Below, one piece after another: positions 7,001 to 13,753 of a stretch of DNA of 55,818 nt. The notes beneath the pieces are model-generated. The model saw only the letters and a list, made by a program, of their open reading frames with translations, searched no databases and was not told the origin of the DNA. A program made the translations under genes and the position numbers. Positions within the stretch are counted from its first letter, which is position 1, and every line of letters begins with the position of its first letter. The DNA comes from JALZEG01 sp046263255 (lineage in GTDB: Bacteria; Actinomycetota; CADDZG01; WHSQ01), in contig JBHELD010000036.1 in NCBI GenBank assembly GCA_046263255.1, forward strand, positions 1 through 55,818, written 5' to 3'.

Positions 7001-7477
7001 CTAGTGCCAGCTCGGGACGGACGCGATGGACGGCTCGTCGCGGGCGGGCGCTTCCTGCTCGCCCACGACCGCGATCCCCGCGGGCGTGTCGAGCGCATCG
7101 GAGACGCCGGCCGTCATGATCGCGGCGACGCGCTCGGCGATCCGGCGCATCTCGAAGAGGACGAGGCCCACCTTGGCTCCGCGCGCCGTCACCGCGACGA
7201 GGACGGAGTCGGGCCCGGCGGCCATGAGGATCACGTGGCCCCGAGGGCCCTCGATGAAGACCTGGGCGAGCTCGCCCTTGCCGAGCTCGGACGCCGCCCT
7301 CTCTCCCAGCGTGAGGAGCGCCGCGCTCATCGCCGCGAGCCTGTCCTCCTCGACGTTCGGCGGCAGCGCCGAGGCCATCGCAAGGCCGTCGGCGCTCACC
7401 ACGGCCGCGGCCTCGACCTCGGAGGAGATCGCCAGGAAGTCGTCGAGAGCGAGCGCGAGAAGGTCGGCCTTGGTCAC
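7001..7477 (-). CDS. Roadblock/LC7-domain protein (CvnB/MglB-like)
   Basis: 158 residues. The body (about 5–120) is a Roadblock/LC7 fold: SEVEAAAVVSADGLAMASAL, a central helix (AAMSAALLTLGERAASELG), then HVILMAAGPDSVLVAVTARG and a C-terminal helix. Such proteins dimerise and bind small Ras-like GTPases; MglB is the GAP of MglA, and CvnB is the partner of CvnD. The C-terminal 35 residues are low-complexity. It starts with GTG at 7477 after CAGGAGGACCCCC. It heads the minus-strand run Roadblock–DUF4388–GTPase–pil, so a role in setting GTPase state or pilus pole is a reasonable inference. Whether it acts as a GAP or a scaffold cannot be told from sequence. Confidence 0.87.
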   Translation of the reverse strand: MTKADLLALALDDFLAISSEVEAAAVVSADGLAMASALPPNVEEDRLAAMSAALLTLGERAASELGKGELAQVFIEGPRGHVILMAAGPDSVLVAVTARGAKVGLVLFEMRRIAERVAAIMTAGVSDALDTPAGIAVVGEQEAPARDEPSIASVPSWH

Positions 7478-7527
7478 GGGGGTCCTCCTGATCGGGGGGT
7501 GGGGGCCTAGTCCTGATTACCTAGTCA

Positions 7528-7555
7528 CCTTCGGCAGGACCCGCCGAAACCTTGA
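7528..7555 (-). promoter_or_regulatory. Possible sigma-28-like promoter of the Roadblock–GTPase unit
   Basis: TCAA (7555–7552), 16 nt, then GCCGAAGG (7535–7528) on the minus strand, 51 nt before the GTG. Spacing matches the pilT and prepilin elements, but the -10 block is degraded. The same bases form an inverted repeat TTCGGC…GCCGAA (7530–7535 with 7543–7548), which could instead be a protein site or a terminator of the glycan cluster. Confidence 0.25.
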
Positions 7556-7567
7556 ACCGCGCGCGCT

Positions 7568-8746
7568 TCAGTCGCCGGCGATCTCGCGGTAGAGCGCGAC
7601 GAGCTGCTCGTGCACGATCGGGGGGTCGTACACCGCGTCGTAGTGGGCCCGGGCGCGGCGTGTCAGCGCGGCGGTGTCGTCGTCCCAGAGCCGGCGCGCC
7701 GCCGCCTCCAGCTCGCGCTCGTCACCGGGGGCGACGAGGAGCCCCGTCTCGCCCTCCACGACGGTCTCCGCCAGCGCGCCGATGCGCGACGCGAGGACCG
7801 GCGTCCCGCACGCGTACGCCTCGACCGCGATGCGGCCGAACGTCTCGTACGAGAGCGACGGCACCACCACGAAGCGAGCGCTGCGGATCACGTCCAGCGC
7901 GGCGCCGTGGGAGGTCTCGCCGAGGAGCGTGACGCGGTCTGCGAGCCCGCCGCGCTCGATCTCGGCGCGGACGCGAGGGCCCTCCTCACCCGCTCCCACG
8001 ATCACGAGAGGGATCTCCGTAAGGCGCCGCCACGCGCTCAGGAGCGTGAAGATCCCCTTCTCGTACGTGAGCCGGCCGACGAACGCGGCGTGGTAGCGCG
8101 GTCCCACTCCGCGAGCCGCGGTCGTGGCGACGACGTCCGGCTTGACTACGATGCGGTCGCGATCGAGCCGCAGCGACGCGAGCTTGTGCCCGAGGAACTC
8201 GGTCGGCACGACGTAGACGTCGACGCCGTCGCGCCAGGTCCCGCGGACGGAATGGACGGTCTGCATCGCGACCACCGACGCGCTCTGGGCCGCGGACGAG
8301 TGGTAGCAGCGGTGGACGACGCCCGGCCACTGCGGGACGCGGCCGACGCAGTCCTCGCACACGTGGCCGTCTCGGAAGAAGAGCCCGTTCGCGCAGAACT
8401 GCCGGAAATTGCGAACGGTCTGCACCACGACCGCGCCGCGCCGCCGGCAGGCGGCGTACGCCGCCGGCGAGATCAACGGAAACGTGTTGTGGAAGTGCAC
8501 GATCTCCGCCGGCGAGTCGGCGAGGATCCGGTCGATCGCCGCCGCGGACCGCCGCGACCACGTCATCCGGAACGGCACGGCCGCCTTCTGCAGGGGCCCG
8601 TAGTCGTCGATCTCCCTGCTGTCGACCACGTGCTGCGTCAGCGCCACCCGCTCGTCCGCGCCGAGGAGGTCGCGCTCCGCCTCGAACGACCGGTCCTCGC
8701 CCGCCCTCCGGCGGTAGCGGTTGTGGACGAGCAGGACGCGGATCAC
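7568..8746 (-). CDS. GT4-family glycosyltransferase
   Basis: 392-residue GT-B glycosyltransferase, probably adding a sugar to a lipid-linked surface glycan on the cytoplasmic face. The N-terminal half has VLLVHNRYRRRAGEDRSFEAE, HFHNTFPLISPAAY and a Cys-rich insert (CANG, VCEDCVG, HRCYHSS) seen in a subset of GT4 enzymes. The C-terminal half has FVGRLTYEKGIFTLLSAW and the E-x7-E donor motif ETFGRIAVE. The GTG start at 8746 overlaps the previous gene's stop (GTGA). It is the last gene of the minus-strand glycan run. Donor and acceptor cannot be inferred. Confidence 0.9.
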   Translation of the reverse strand: MIRVLLVHNRYRRRAGEDRSFEAERDLLGADERVALTQHVVDSREIDDYGPLQKAAVPFRMTWSRRSAAAIDRILADSPAEIVHFHNTFPLISPAAYAACRRRGAVVVQTVRNFRQFCANGLFFRDGHVCEDCVGRVPQWPGVVHRCYHSSAAQSASVVAMQTVHSVRGTWRDGVDVYVVPTEFLGHKLASLRLDRDRIVVKPDVVATTAARGVGPRYHAAFVGRLTYEKGIFTLLSAWRRLTEIPLVIVGAGEEGPRVRAEIERGGLADRVTLLGETSHGAALDVIRSARFVVVPSLSYETFGRIAVEAYACGTPVLASRIGALAETVVEGETGLLVAPGDERELEAAARRLWDDDTAALTRRARAHYDAVYDPPIVHEQLVALYREIAGD

Positions 8747-9819
8747 GACGCGACGACCCGGTCGAGCATCTTCAGGACCGCGTCGCGGAAGTGGCGGCCG
8801 GAGTAGGAGGTCGTCAGCCGGCGGTGGCCGGCCTCGCCCATCGCCCTCCGGAGCCCGGGATCGCCGAGCAGGCGGAGCGTCGCCGCGGCGACGGCGTCGG
8901 GAGCCGGCGCCACGACGATGCCCTCGATCCCGTCGCGCACGACCTCGGGGGCGGCTCCCCCGGCGCCGGCGATCACCGGCAGCGCGTGCCGCCACGCCTC
9001 GAGGTACACGATGCCGAAGCCCTCCTGCGTCGAAGGCAGCACGAAGACGTCGCTCCCGGCGTACAGCGCCTCGCGTCGCTCGTCCGACACCGCGCCCAGG
9101 AAGTGCACGCGCTCCGCGACGCCGAGAGAGCCGGCGAGCGACTGCAGCTCGCCGCGCCACGCGCCGTCGCCCACGACGTACAGGTGGGTCGCCGGTGCGC
9201 GATCGACGACGCGCGGCATCGCCAAGATCACCTTGTCGACGTTCTTCGCCTTGTCCAGCGGGTTGAGCCGCGACACCGTCAGCAGCTTGTCGCCGGCGCG
9301 TTCGGGGCGGCGCGGCGCGGGGCCGGCGGCGTCGACGGCGTTGATCACGCGCACGAAGCGCTCGGGAGCCATGCCGTACGCGGCCGCCATCGCCCGCGCG
9401 GTGTAGTCGCTGACCGCCGCGACGCGGTCGACCGCCGCCCGCATCAGACGCCGCTTCGGGGCGGAGGGGCGGTCCCACACCTCGTAACCGTGGGCGATCA
9501 GGACGTTGACCGCGCGCCGGCGCAGCACGCGCGCGACGAGCCCGAGCGGGACCAGCAGCACGTGGCCGTACAGGACGACGTCGGGCCGCTCGCGGCGCAG
9601 GACGCGGACGAACGCCCGCACGGCGCGGAGCTTGCTCCCCCCGCACGCGGCGTACGAGACGCGCGGGGGCCGCGCCGCGGCCTCGTCCTCGCGGTCCCAC
9701 AGCACGACGGCGTGGGCGCGGTGCCCGGACGACGCGAGGCAGTCGAGCAGGCGCCGGTTGAACCGTTCGATGCCGCCCTCCCGGCTGTAGACGCCGAGCC
9801 CGACGAACGCGACGTTCAC
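8743..9819 (-). CDS. GT4-family glycosyltransferase
   Basis: 358-residue retaining GT-B glycosyltransferase. It shows VAFVGLGVYSREGGIERFNR at the N terminus, TVSRLNPLDKAKNVDKVILA in the hinge region and the donor-site E-x7-E motif EGFGIVYLE. GTG at 9819 was chosen because it overlaps the methyltransferase stop (GTGA) and directly precedes the first beta strand; upstream in-frame codons read as a shadow of the methyltransferase. It is translationally coupled to both neighbours. Likely job: elongation of the same undecaprenyl-linked oligosaccharide. Specificity unknown. Confidence 0.91.
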   Translation of the reverse strand: MNVAFVGLGVYSREGGIERFNRRLLDCLASSGHRAHAVVLWDREDEAAARPPRVSYAACGGSKLRAVRAFVRVLRRERPDVVLYGHVLLVPLGLVARVLRRRAVNVLIAHGYEVWDRPSAPKRRLMRAAVDRVAAVSDYTARAMAAAYGMAPERFVRVINAVDAAGPAPRRPERAGDKLLTVSRLNPLDKAKNVDKVILAMPRVVDRAPATHLYVVGDGAWRGELQSLAGSLGVAERVHFLGAVSDERREALYAGSDVFVLPSTQEGFGIVYLEAWRHALPVIAGAGGAAPEVVRDGIEGIVVAPAPDAVAAATLRLLGDPGLRRAMGEAGHRRLTTSYSGRHFRDAVLKMLDRVVAS

Positions 9820-10553
9820 CGCCGGGCGAGGATCAGCAGGTTCTTCGTGGGGATCCGGGGACGGGAGCTGTCGTCGGCAAGGAAGACCGCGTGGTGGACG
9901 AGCCGGGCGTAGACCTCGCGCGCGTAGCCGAGCGGCGTCGTCGCGTTCCACACCGGCAGGACCTCGACCTCGTCGTCGGCGAACCCGGCCGTCATGAAGA
10001 GGTCGCGGGCCGTCTTCTCCGTCAGCCCGAACTCATGGGACAGGTCGTTGTACCGGTGGTACTGCGCGTAGACGCAACCCATGTTCGGCGTCTGCACGAG
10101 GAGCAGCCCGCCCGGCGCCAGCCTCCCGCGCGCCAGCTCGAGAAACGTGCTCGCCTTCTCCTTCGGGATGTGCTCGAGGAGGTCAAGGGCGAAGATCCGG
10201 TCGTAGCGGGGATCTCCCGGCAGGCGGTCCATCTCGAGCGCGTCGAAGCGGTGGACGAAGTCGAGCCCCTCCCTGTTGCAGATCGCGACGTTCTCCTCGG
10301 AGAGGTCGAACCCGGCGAGGTTGCGGTGCCCGCGCTCCCTCAGGTAGCCGAGCAGGCTGCCCTCGCCGCAGCCGGCGTCGAGCACGGCGGCGCCGGGGTC
10401 TGCGGGAAGAAACCGGGCGTAGACCCGCTCGAACGAGGCGAACATCACGTCGCGGTATCGAGCGTCGTGCGCGGTCGGTCGCCGCGTGAGCGTGTTGTAC
10501 CGCTCGATCAGGCGCCCGGTCGTGGTATCCCGCCGTGCGCCGGGGTGGCTCAT
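9816..10553 (-). CDS. Class I SAM-dependent methyltransferase
   Basis: 245 residues with the Rossmann-type motif I VLDAGCGEGSLLGYL, acidic motif II (GFDLSEENV), FALDLLEHIPKEKA and a post-motif GGLLLVQTPNMG, typical of methyltransferases in polysaccharide clusters that methylate sugar hydroxyls or carboxyls. ATG at 10553 has a GGGAGG Shine-Dalgarno that lies inside a 14-nt perfect palindrome. It sits between the flippase and the glycosyltransferases and overlaps the next gene by GTGA. The exact substrate is unknown. Confidence 0.88.
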   Translation of the reverse strand: MSHPGARRDTTTGRLIERYNTLTRRPTAHDARYRDVMFASFERVYARFLPADPGAAVLDAGCGEGSLLGYLRERGHRNLAGFDLSEENVAICNREGLDFVHRFDALEMDRLPGDPRYDRIFALDLLEHIPKEKASTFLELARGRLAPGGLLLVQTPNMGCVYAQYHRYNDLSHEFGLTEKTARDLFMTAGFADDEVEVLPVWNATTPLGYAREVYARLVHHAVFLADDSSRPRIPTKNLLILARR

Positions 10554-10554
10554 C

Positions 10555-10568
10555 CGGGAGGCCTCCCG
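10555..10568. repeat. 14-nt perfect palindrome covering the methyltransferase ribosome-binding site
   Basis: CGGGAGGCCTCCCG ends 2 nt before the methyltransferase start codon and contains its Shine-Dalgarno. A loopless palindrome folds poorly in one strand, so it is more likely a protein site or chance. Confidence 0.5.
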
Positions 10569-10575
10569 ACCTCGA

Positions 10576-11841
10576 TCAACGGGTAGGCGCCATCCTCACA
10601 CGTGCCGGCGACCGCTCTCCGTCTTTTACCGCGGCAGGGAGGTAGAGCCCCGCGACCGCGGCGGCTGCCGCGGCGCCGGCGCAGATCCCCCACGCCGCAC
10701 CGGTGGCTCCGTACGCGCCGCCGACCGCCAGGACGGCGACGAGGGCCGTTCCGGCCCCGACCGCCGTCGCGACGAAGACCCCGCGACCGTCCCCCGCCGC
10801 CTTCAACAGCAGGAACGTTCCGAGGCCGGAGGCGACGACGAGCTGCCCGAGAGCGACCGGGATCATGACCGCGTTCGGGACGTGGAACGACGGGCCGAAC
10901 GCGAGCTCGGTCAGCGGCTCCTGCGCCGCGAGCGCGACGGCGAGATAGCCGCCGCAGAGGGCGCTCAGCGCGATCGTCAGCCGCCTCGCCAGCGAGCGCG
11001 CGGCCTCGGCCGAGGCGCGCAGCGTGCGCGCGACGACCGGCAGCGCGGGGATGTTCACCGCGGGGAGCAGCAACGTGAGCGGCGCGAACAGCGTCTGCAC
11101 CGCCTTCAGCGTCCCGAGCGCCGCAGGACCGCCGACGATCCCGAGCGCGAACTGGGCGCCCTGGATCCCGGTCGTGTAGACCACGGTCTGGAGCGCCAGC
11201 CATCGTCCGAGCGGCCACGTCGACCTCCACCACGCCCACGCGGCGTGCGGGGAGGCCGGGAGGTGGCGCAGGCGCGCCCACGCCGCGATCGAACCCGCTG
11301 CGGCTCCGGCTCCCCAGGACAGCGCCGCGTCACCCACGCCGAACCCCCTCGCCGTGGCGGCGAGCCCTGCGGTCGTCACCACGAGCCAGACCGCGCCGGC
11401 CGTCGCTCCGGTCGTCGGCTTGCCCGCACGAAACCCCGCGACGCGCAGCGAGTCCACGAGGAGAGCCGGCACGACCCACGGAGCGAACGCGGTCAGCGCG
11501 GCGGCCGCGTCGGCCCCCAGCGGGAGCGCGAGCGCGTACATGACCGCCGTTCCGGCGACGCCGACCGCGCAGGAGCCGGCGAGCGCGGCGCGCTCGCCGC
11601 CCGCGTCACCCTGCACCGAGAGCGGGTCGAGGACCAGCGCGCGGTTGAAGCCGACCGCGACGAGGTAAACCGCGAGAGCGAACGCGACGCTGCCGAGGCC
11701 GCCGGCGCCGAGGCGGCGGCCGGTCGCCACGGTCAGCACGAGCCCCACGGCAGACGCCAGGCCCTGGTCCACGACGCTGGACGCGAGCGCGAACCTCAGC
11801 CGGCCGCGCAGCCCCGAGGGCGTCCTCCGAGAGGTCTCCAT
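10576..11841 (-). CDS. Polysaccharide flippase, Wzx/MATE-like membrane protein
   Basis: 421-residue, strongly hydrophobic protein with about 12 predicted membrane segments, matching the polysaccharide-transport (Wzx/MurJ/MATE-like) superfamily by topology, length and context rather than by a short motif. It probably moves the undecaprenyl-linked repeat unit across the membrane. Typical segments are FALASSVVDQGLASAVGLVL near the start and ALGTLKAVQTLFAPLTLLLP in the middle. ATG at 11841 shares one base with the stop of the wecA-like gene (TGATG), implying coupling. It lies between the initiating enzymes and the decorating enzymes. No truncation is seen. Confidence 0.82.
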   Translation of the reverse strand: METSRRTPSGLRGRLRFALASSVVDQGLASAVGLVLTVATGRRLGAGGLGSVAFALAVYLVAVGFNRALVLDPLSVQGDAGGERAALAGSCAVGVAGTAVMYALALPLGADAAAALTAFAPWVVPALLVDSLRVAGFRAGKPTTGATAGAVWLVVTTAGLAATARGFGVGDAALSWGAGAAAGSIAAWARLRHLPASPHAAWAWWRSTWPLGRWLALQTVVYTTGIQGAQFALGIVGGPAALGTLKAVQTLFAPLTLLLPAVNIPALPVVARTLRASAEAARSLARRLTIALSALCGGYLAVALAAQEPLTELAFGPSFHVPNAVMIPVALGQLVVASGLGTFLLLKAAGDGRGVFVATAVGAGTALVAVLAVGGAYGATGAAWGICAGAAAAAAVAGLYLPAAVKDGERSPARVRMAPTR

Positions 11842-12890
11842 CAAGCCGCGTCGAGAGCCGAGTCGGGCGGCGCCGCCACCTGCATCACGGGCCATCGCAC
11901 GATCCCGACGACGAACCCGGCGAACGCCACGGCCGCGAGCGCCACGAGTGCCGCGGCCACCGGGGGCTGCGACAGCGCGACGACGACGCCGAACGTCCCG
12001 CACAACCCCGCTCCGCCGTACAGCCGCAGCGCGACGTTTCGGACCGGCAGGTCTCTCTGGAGCAGACGGTGCGATACGTGATCGAGCCGGGCGCCGATGA
12101 CGGGTTCGCGGCGCAGGATGCGGCCGAGGGCCATCACCGTCGTGTCCAGCACGAACAGGCCCAGGACGATCACAGGGACGGCGAAGGCGACGTGGGGATG
12201 GACGCCGGGGAACTCGGCCTTCACCGCCAGGACCGCGAGCCCGAAGCCGAGCGGCAGGCTCCCGGTGTCGCCCATGAAGATGCGCGCCGGGTGGAAGTTG
12301 TGCCTCAGGAAGCCGGCGCACGCGCCGGCGAGGCCGAACCCGAGCAGCGAGACCAGCTGCTGGCCGAAGACGATGCCGACGATCCCGAGCGACGCCGCGG
12401 CTATGCCCCCGACTCCGGCGGCGAGCCCGTCCATGTTGTCCATGAAGTTGAACGCGTTGGTTATCCCGACGATCCACAGGACCGTGAGGACCAGGTCGAC
12501 GGCGTCGCTCTGGAAGCCGCCGAGGTTGTCCAGCGGAGACATCCTGATCCCGCCGGCGAACACCATGACGGCGACGCCGACCTGCACGACCAGCCGGAGC
12601 CGCTCGCTGATGTCGTGCCTGTCGTCGACGAAGCCGACGATGCACAGGATCGTCATGCCGGCGAGCAGCACCGCCGACTCCCTCAGCGCGTCGGCGGTGA
12701 CGAACGCGACCAGCCAGCCGGTCAGGATGCCGAGCCCCCCCAGGTACGGGATGACCCGCCCGTGCACCTTGCGCGCCGAGGGCCGGTCCTCCATCGACAG
12801 GATCCCGGCGAGACGCCCGGCAAGCGGCGTGGCGCCGTACGAGACCGCGGCGGCAACGCCCGCCACGACGAGGGTGACGGCGGGGCTCAC
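11841..12890 (-). CDS. WecA/TagO-type undecaprenyl-phosphate sugar-1-phosphate transferase
   Basis: 349-residue integral membrane PNPT (MraY/WecA) family enzyme that starts surface-glycan synthesis by loading a sugar-1-phosphate, usually GlcNAc-1-P, onto undecaprenyl phosphate. Motifs seen: RKVHGRVIPYLGG, the metal site VGFVDDRHD, the family hallmark NAFNFMDNMDGLAAG, HPARIFMGDTGSLPLG, and the C-terminal basic DHVSHRLLQR. About 10–11 membrane segments. GTG at 12890 overlaps the stop of the wecG-like gene (GTGA). Pairing with a TagA/WecG-like transferase suggests a teichoic- or teichuronic-acid-type or enterobacterial-common-antigen-like linkage unit. MraY itself is unlikely because no murein genes surround it. 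Confidence 0.9.
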   Translation of the reverse strand: MSPAVTLVVAGVAAAVSYGATPLAGRLAGILSMEDRPSARKVHGRVIPYLGGLGILTGWLVAFVTADALRESAVLLAGMTILCIVGFVDDRHDISERLRLVVQVGVAVMVFAGGIRMSPLDNLGGFQSDAVDLVLTVLWIVGITNAFNFMDNMDGLAAGVGGIAAASLGIVGIVFGQQLVSLLGFGLAGACAGFLRHNFHPARIFMGDTGSLPLGFGLAVLAVKAEFPGVHPHVAFAVPVIVLGLFVLDTTVMALGRILRREPVIGARLDHVSHRLLQRDLPVRNVALRLYGGAGLCGTFGVVVALSQPPVAAALVALAAVAFAGFVVGIVRWPVMQVAAPPDSALDAA

Positions 12891-13681
12891 CGGCTCGACC
12901 GTCCCACGGGCACGAGCCGCTCGCGCGCGAGCAGCGACAGGAAGCGGGTGTTGCCGACGAGGTAGCGCCGCCACAACCGGCGCGGGTCCGCGGCCAGGCG
13001 GTGCAGCCACTGCAGGCCGCTGCGCTTGACCCACCCCGGCGCCTCCTTGACGCGGCCGGAATGGAAGTCGAAGGCGGCTCCCACCCCGGCGAGCACCGGG
13101 GCGTCGAGCGCGGCGCGGTGCGTCTGCATCCACAGCTCCTGCTTCGGGTGCCCGAGCCCCACCCAGACGACGTCGGGCCGCGCGGCGTTTATCACCGCGA
13201 CGTCGTCCTCCATCAGCTCGGTGCCGGAGGTCGTGCCGGGGCAGCGCGTCCCCGCGACGACGAGGCCGGGATACCGCGCCTCCAGCCGCCGGGACATCTC
13301 GTCCGCGACGCCGGGAGCGCCTCCGTAGAAGAAGTGCCTGAGCCGCGTGCCGGTCGCCTCGATCAGGGCGAGCATGAAGTCGGGGCCGTAGACGCGCTCG
13401 ACGCGGCCGCGCCCGGCGCGACGGCCGAGCCAGACGAGCGGCATCCCGTCGGGCGTCACGACGCCGGCGCCCTCCATCGCGCTCCTCACGCGGGCGTCGT
13501 CGCGCGCGCTCAGGACCGAGCTGACGGTGGAGAAGACGACGTATGACTTAGCCTTCGCCCCGATGGCCTGCTCGACGGCGGCGACGACGGATGCCGGAGT
13601 GACCGCGTCCACGCGCACTCCCAGCACGCCGAAGCTCCTCGGGGGCCGCGGTCCCGGCGCGACCTCGTCTACAGCTCTCAT
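12887..13681 (-). CDS. WecG/TagA/CpsF-family glycosyltransferase
   Basis: 264-residue GT26 enzyme, expected to transfer N-acetylmannosamine or a related sugar to the WecA-made lipid intermediate. Motifs: FGVLGVRVDAVT at the N terminus, TPDGMPLVWLGR, YGPDFMLALIE, FFYGGAPGVADEM, the signature VWVGLGHPKQELWM, and GVGAAFDFHSG. I prefer the ATG at 13681, which has GGGAG 8 nt upstream; the ATG at 13696 has no convincing site. It heads the minus-strand glycan operon. The 72-bp gap to the divergent ligase-like gene must hold promoters for both. Confidence 0.9.
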   Translation of the reverse strand: MRAVDEVAPGPRPPRSFGVLGVRVDAVTPASVVAAVEQAIGAKAKSYVVFSTVSSVLSARDDARVRSAMEGAGVVTPDGMPLVWLGRRAGRGRVERVYGPDFMLALIEATGTRLRHFFYGGAPGVADEMSRRLEARYPGLVVAGTRCPGTTSGTELMEDDVAVINAARPDVVWVGLGHPKQELWMQTHRAALDAPVLAGVGAAFDFHSGRVKEAPGWVKRSGLQWLHRLAADPRRLWRRYLVGNTRFLSLLARERLVPVGRSSR

Positions 13682-13753
13682 GTCCACAGCTCCCATGACG
13701 GCCGGGGCTACCGGTCGGCCTCTCCCGCGTCATCGGCGGCGGGCGACTCGGCC

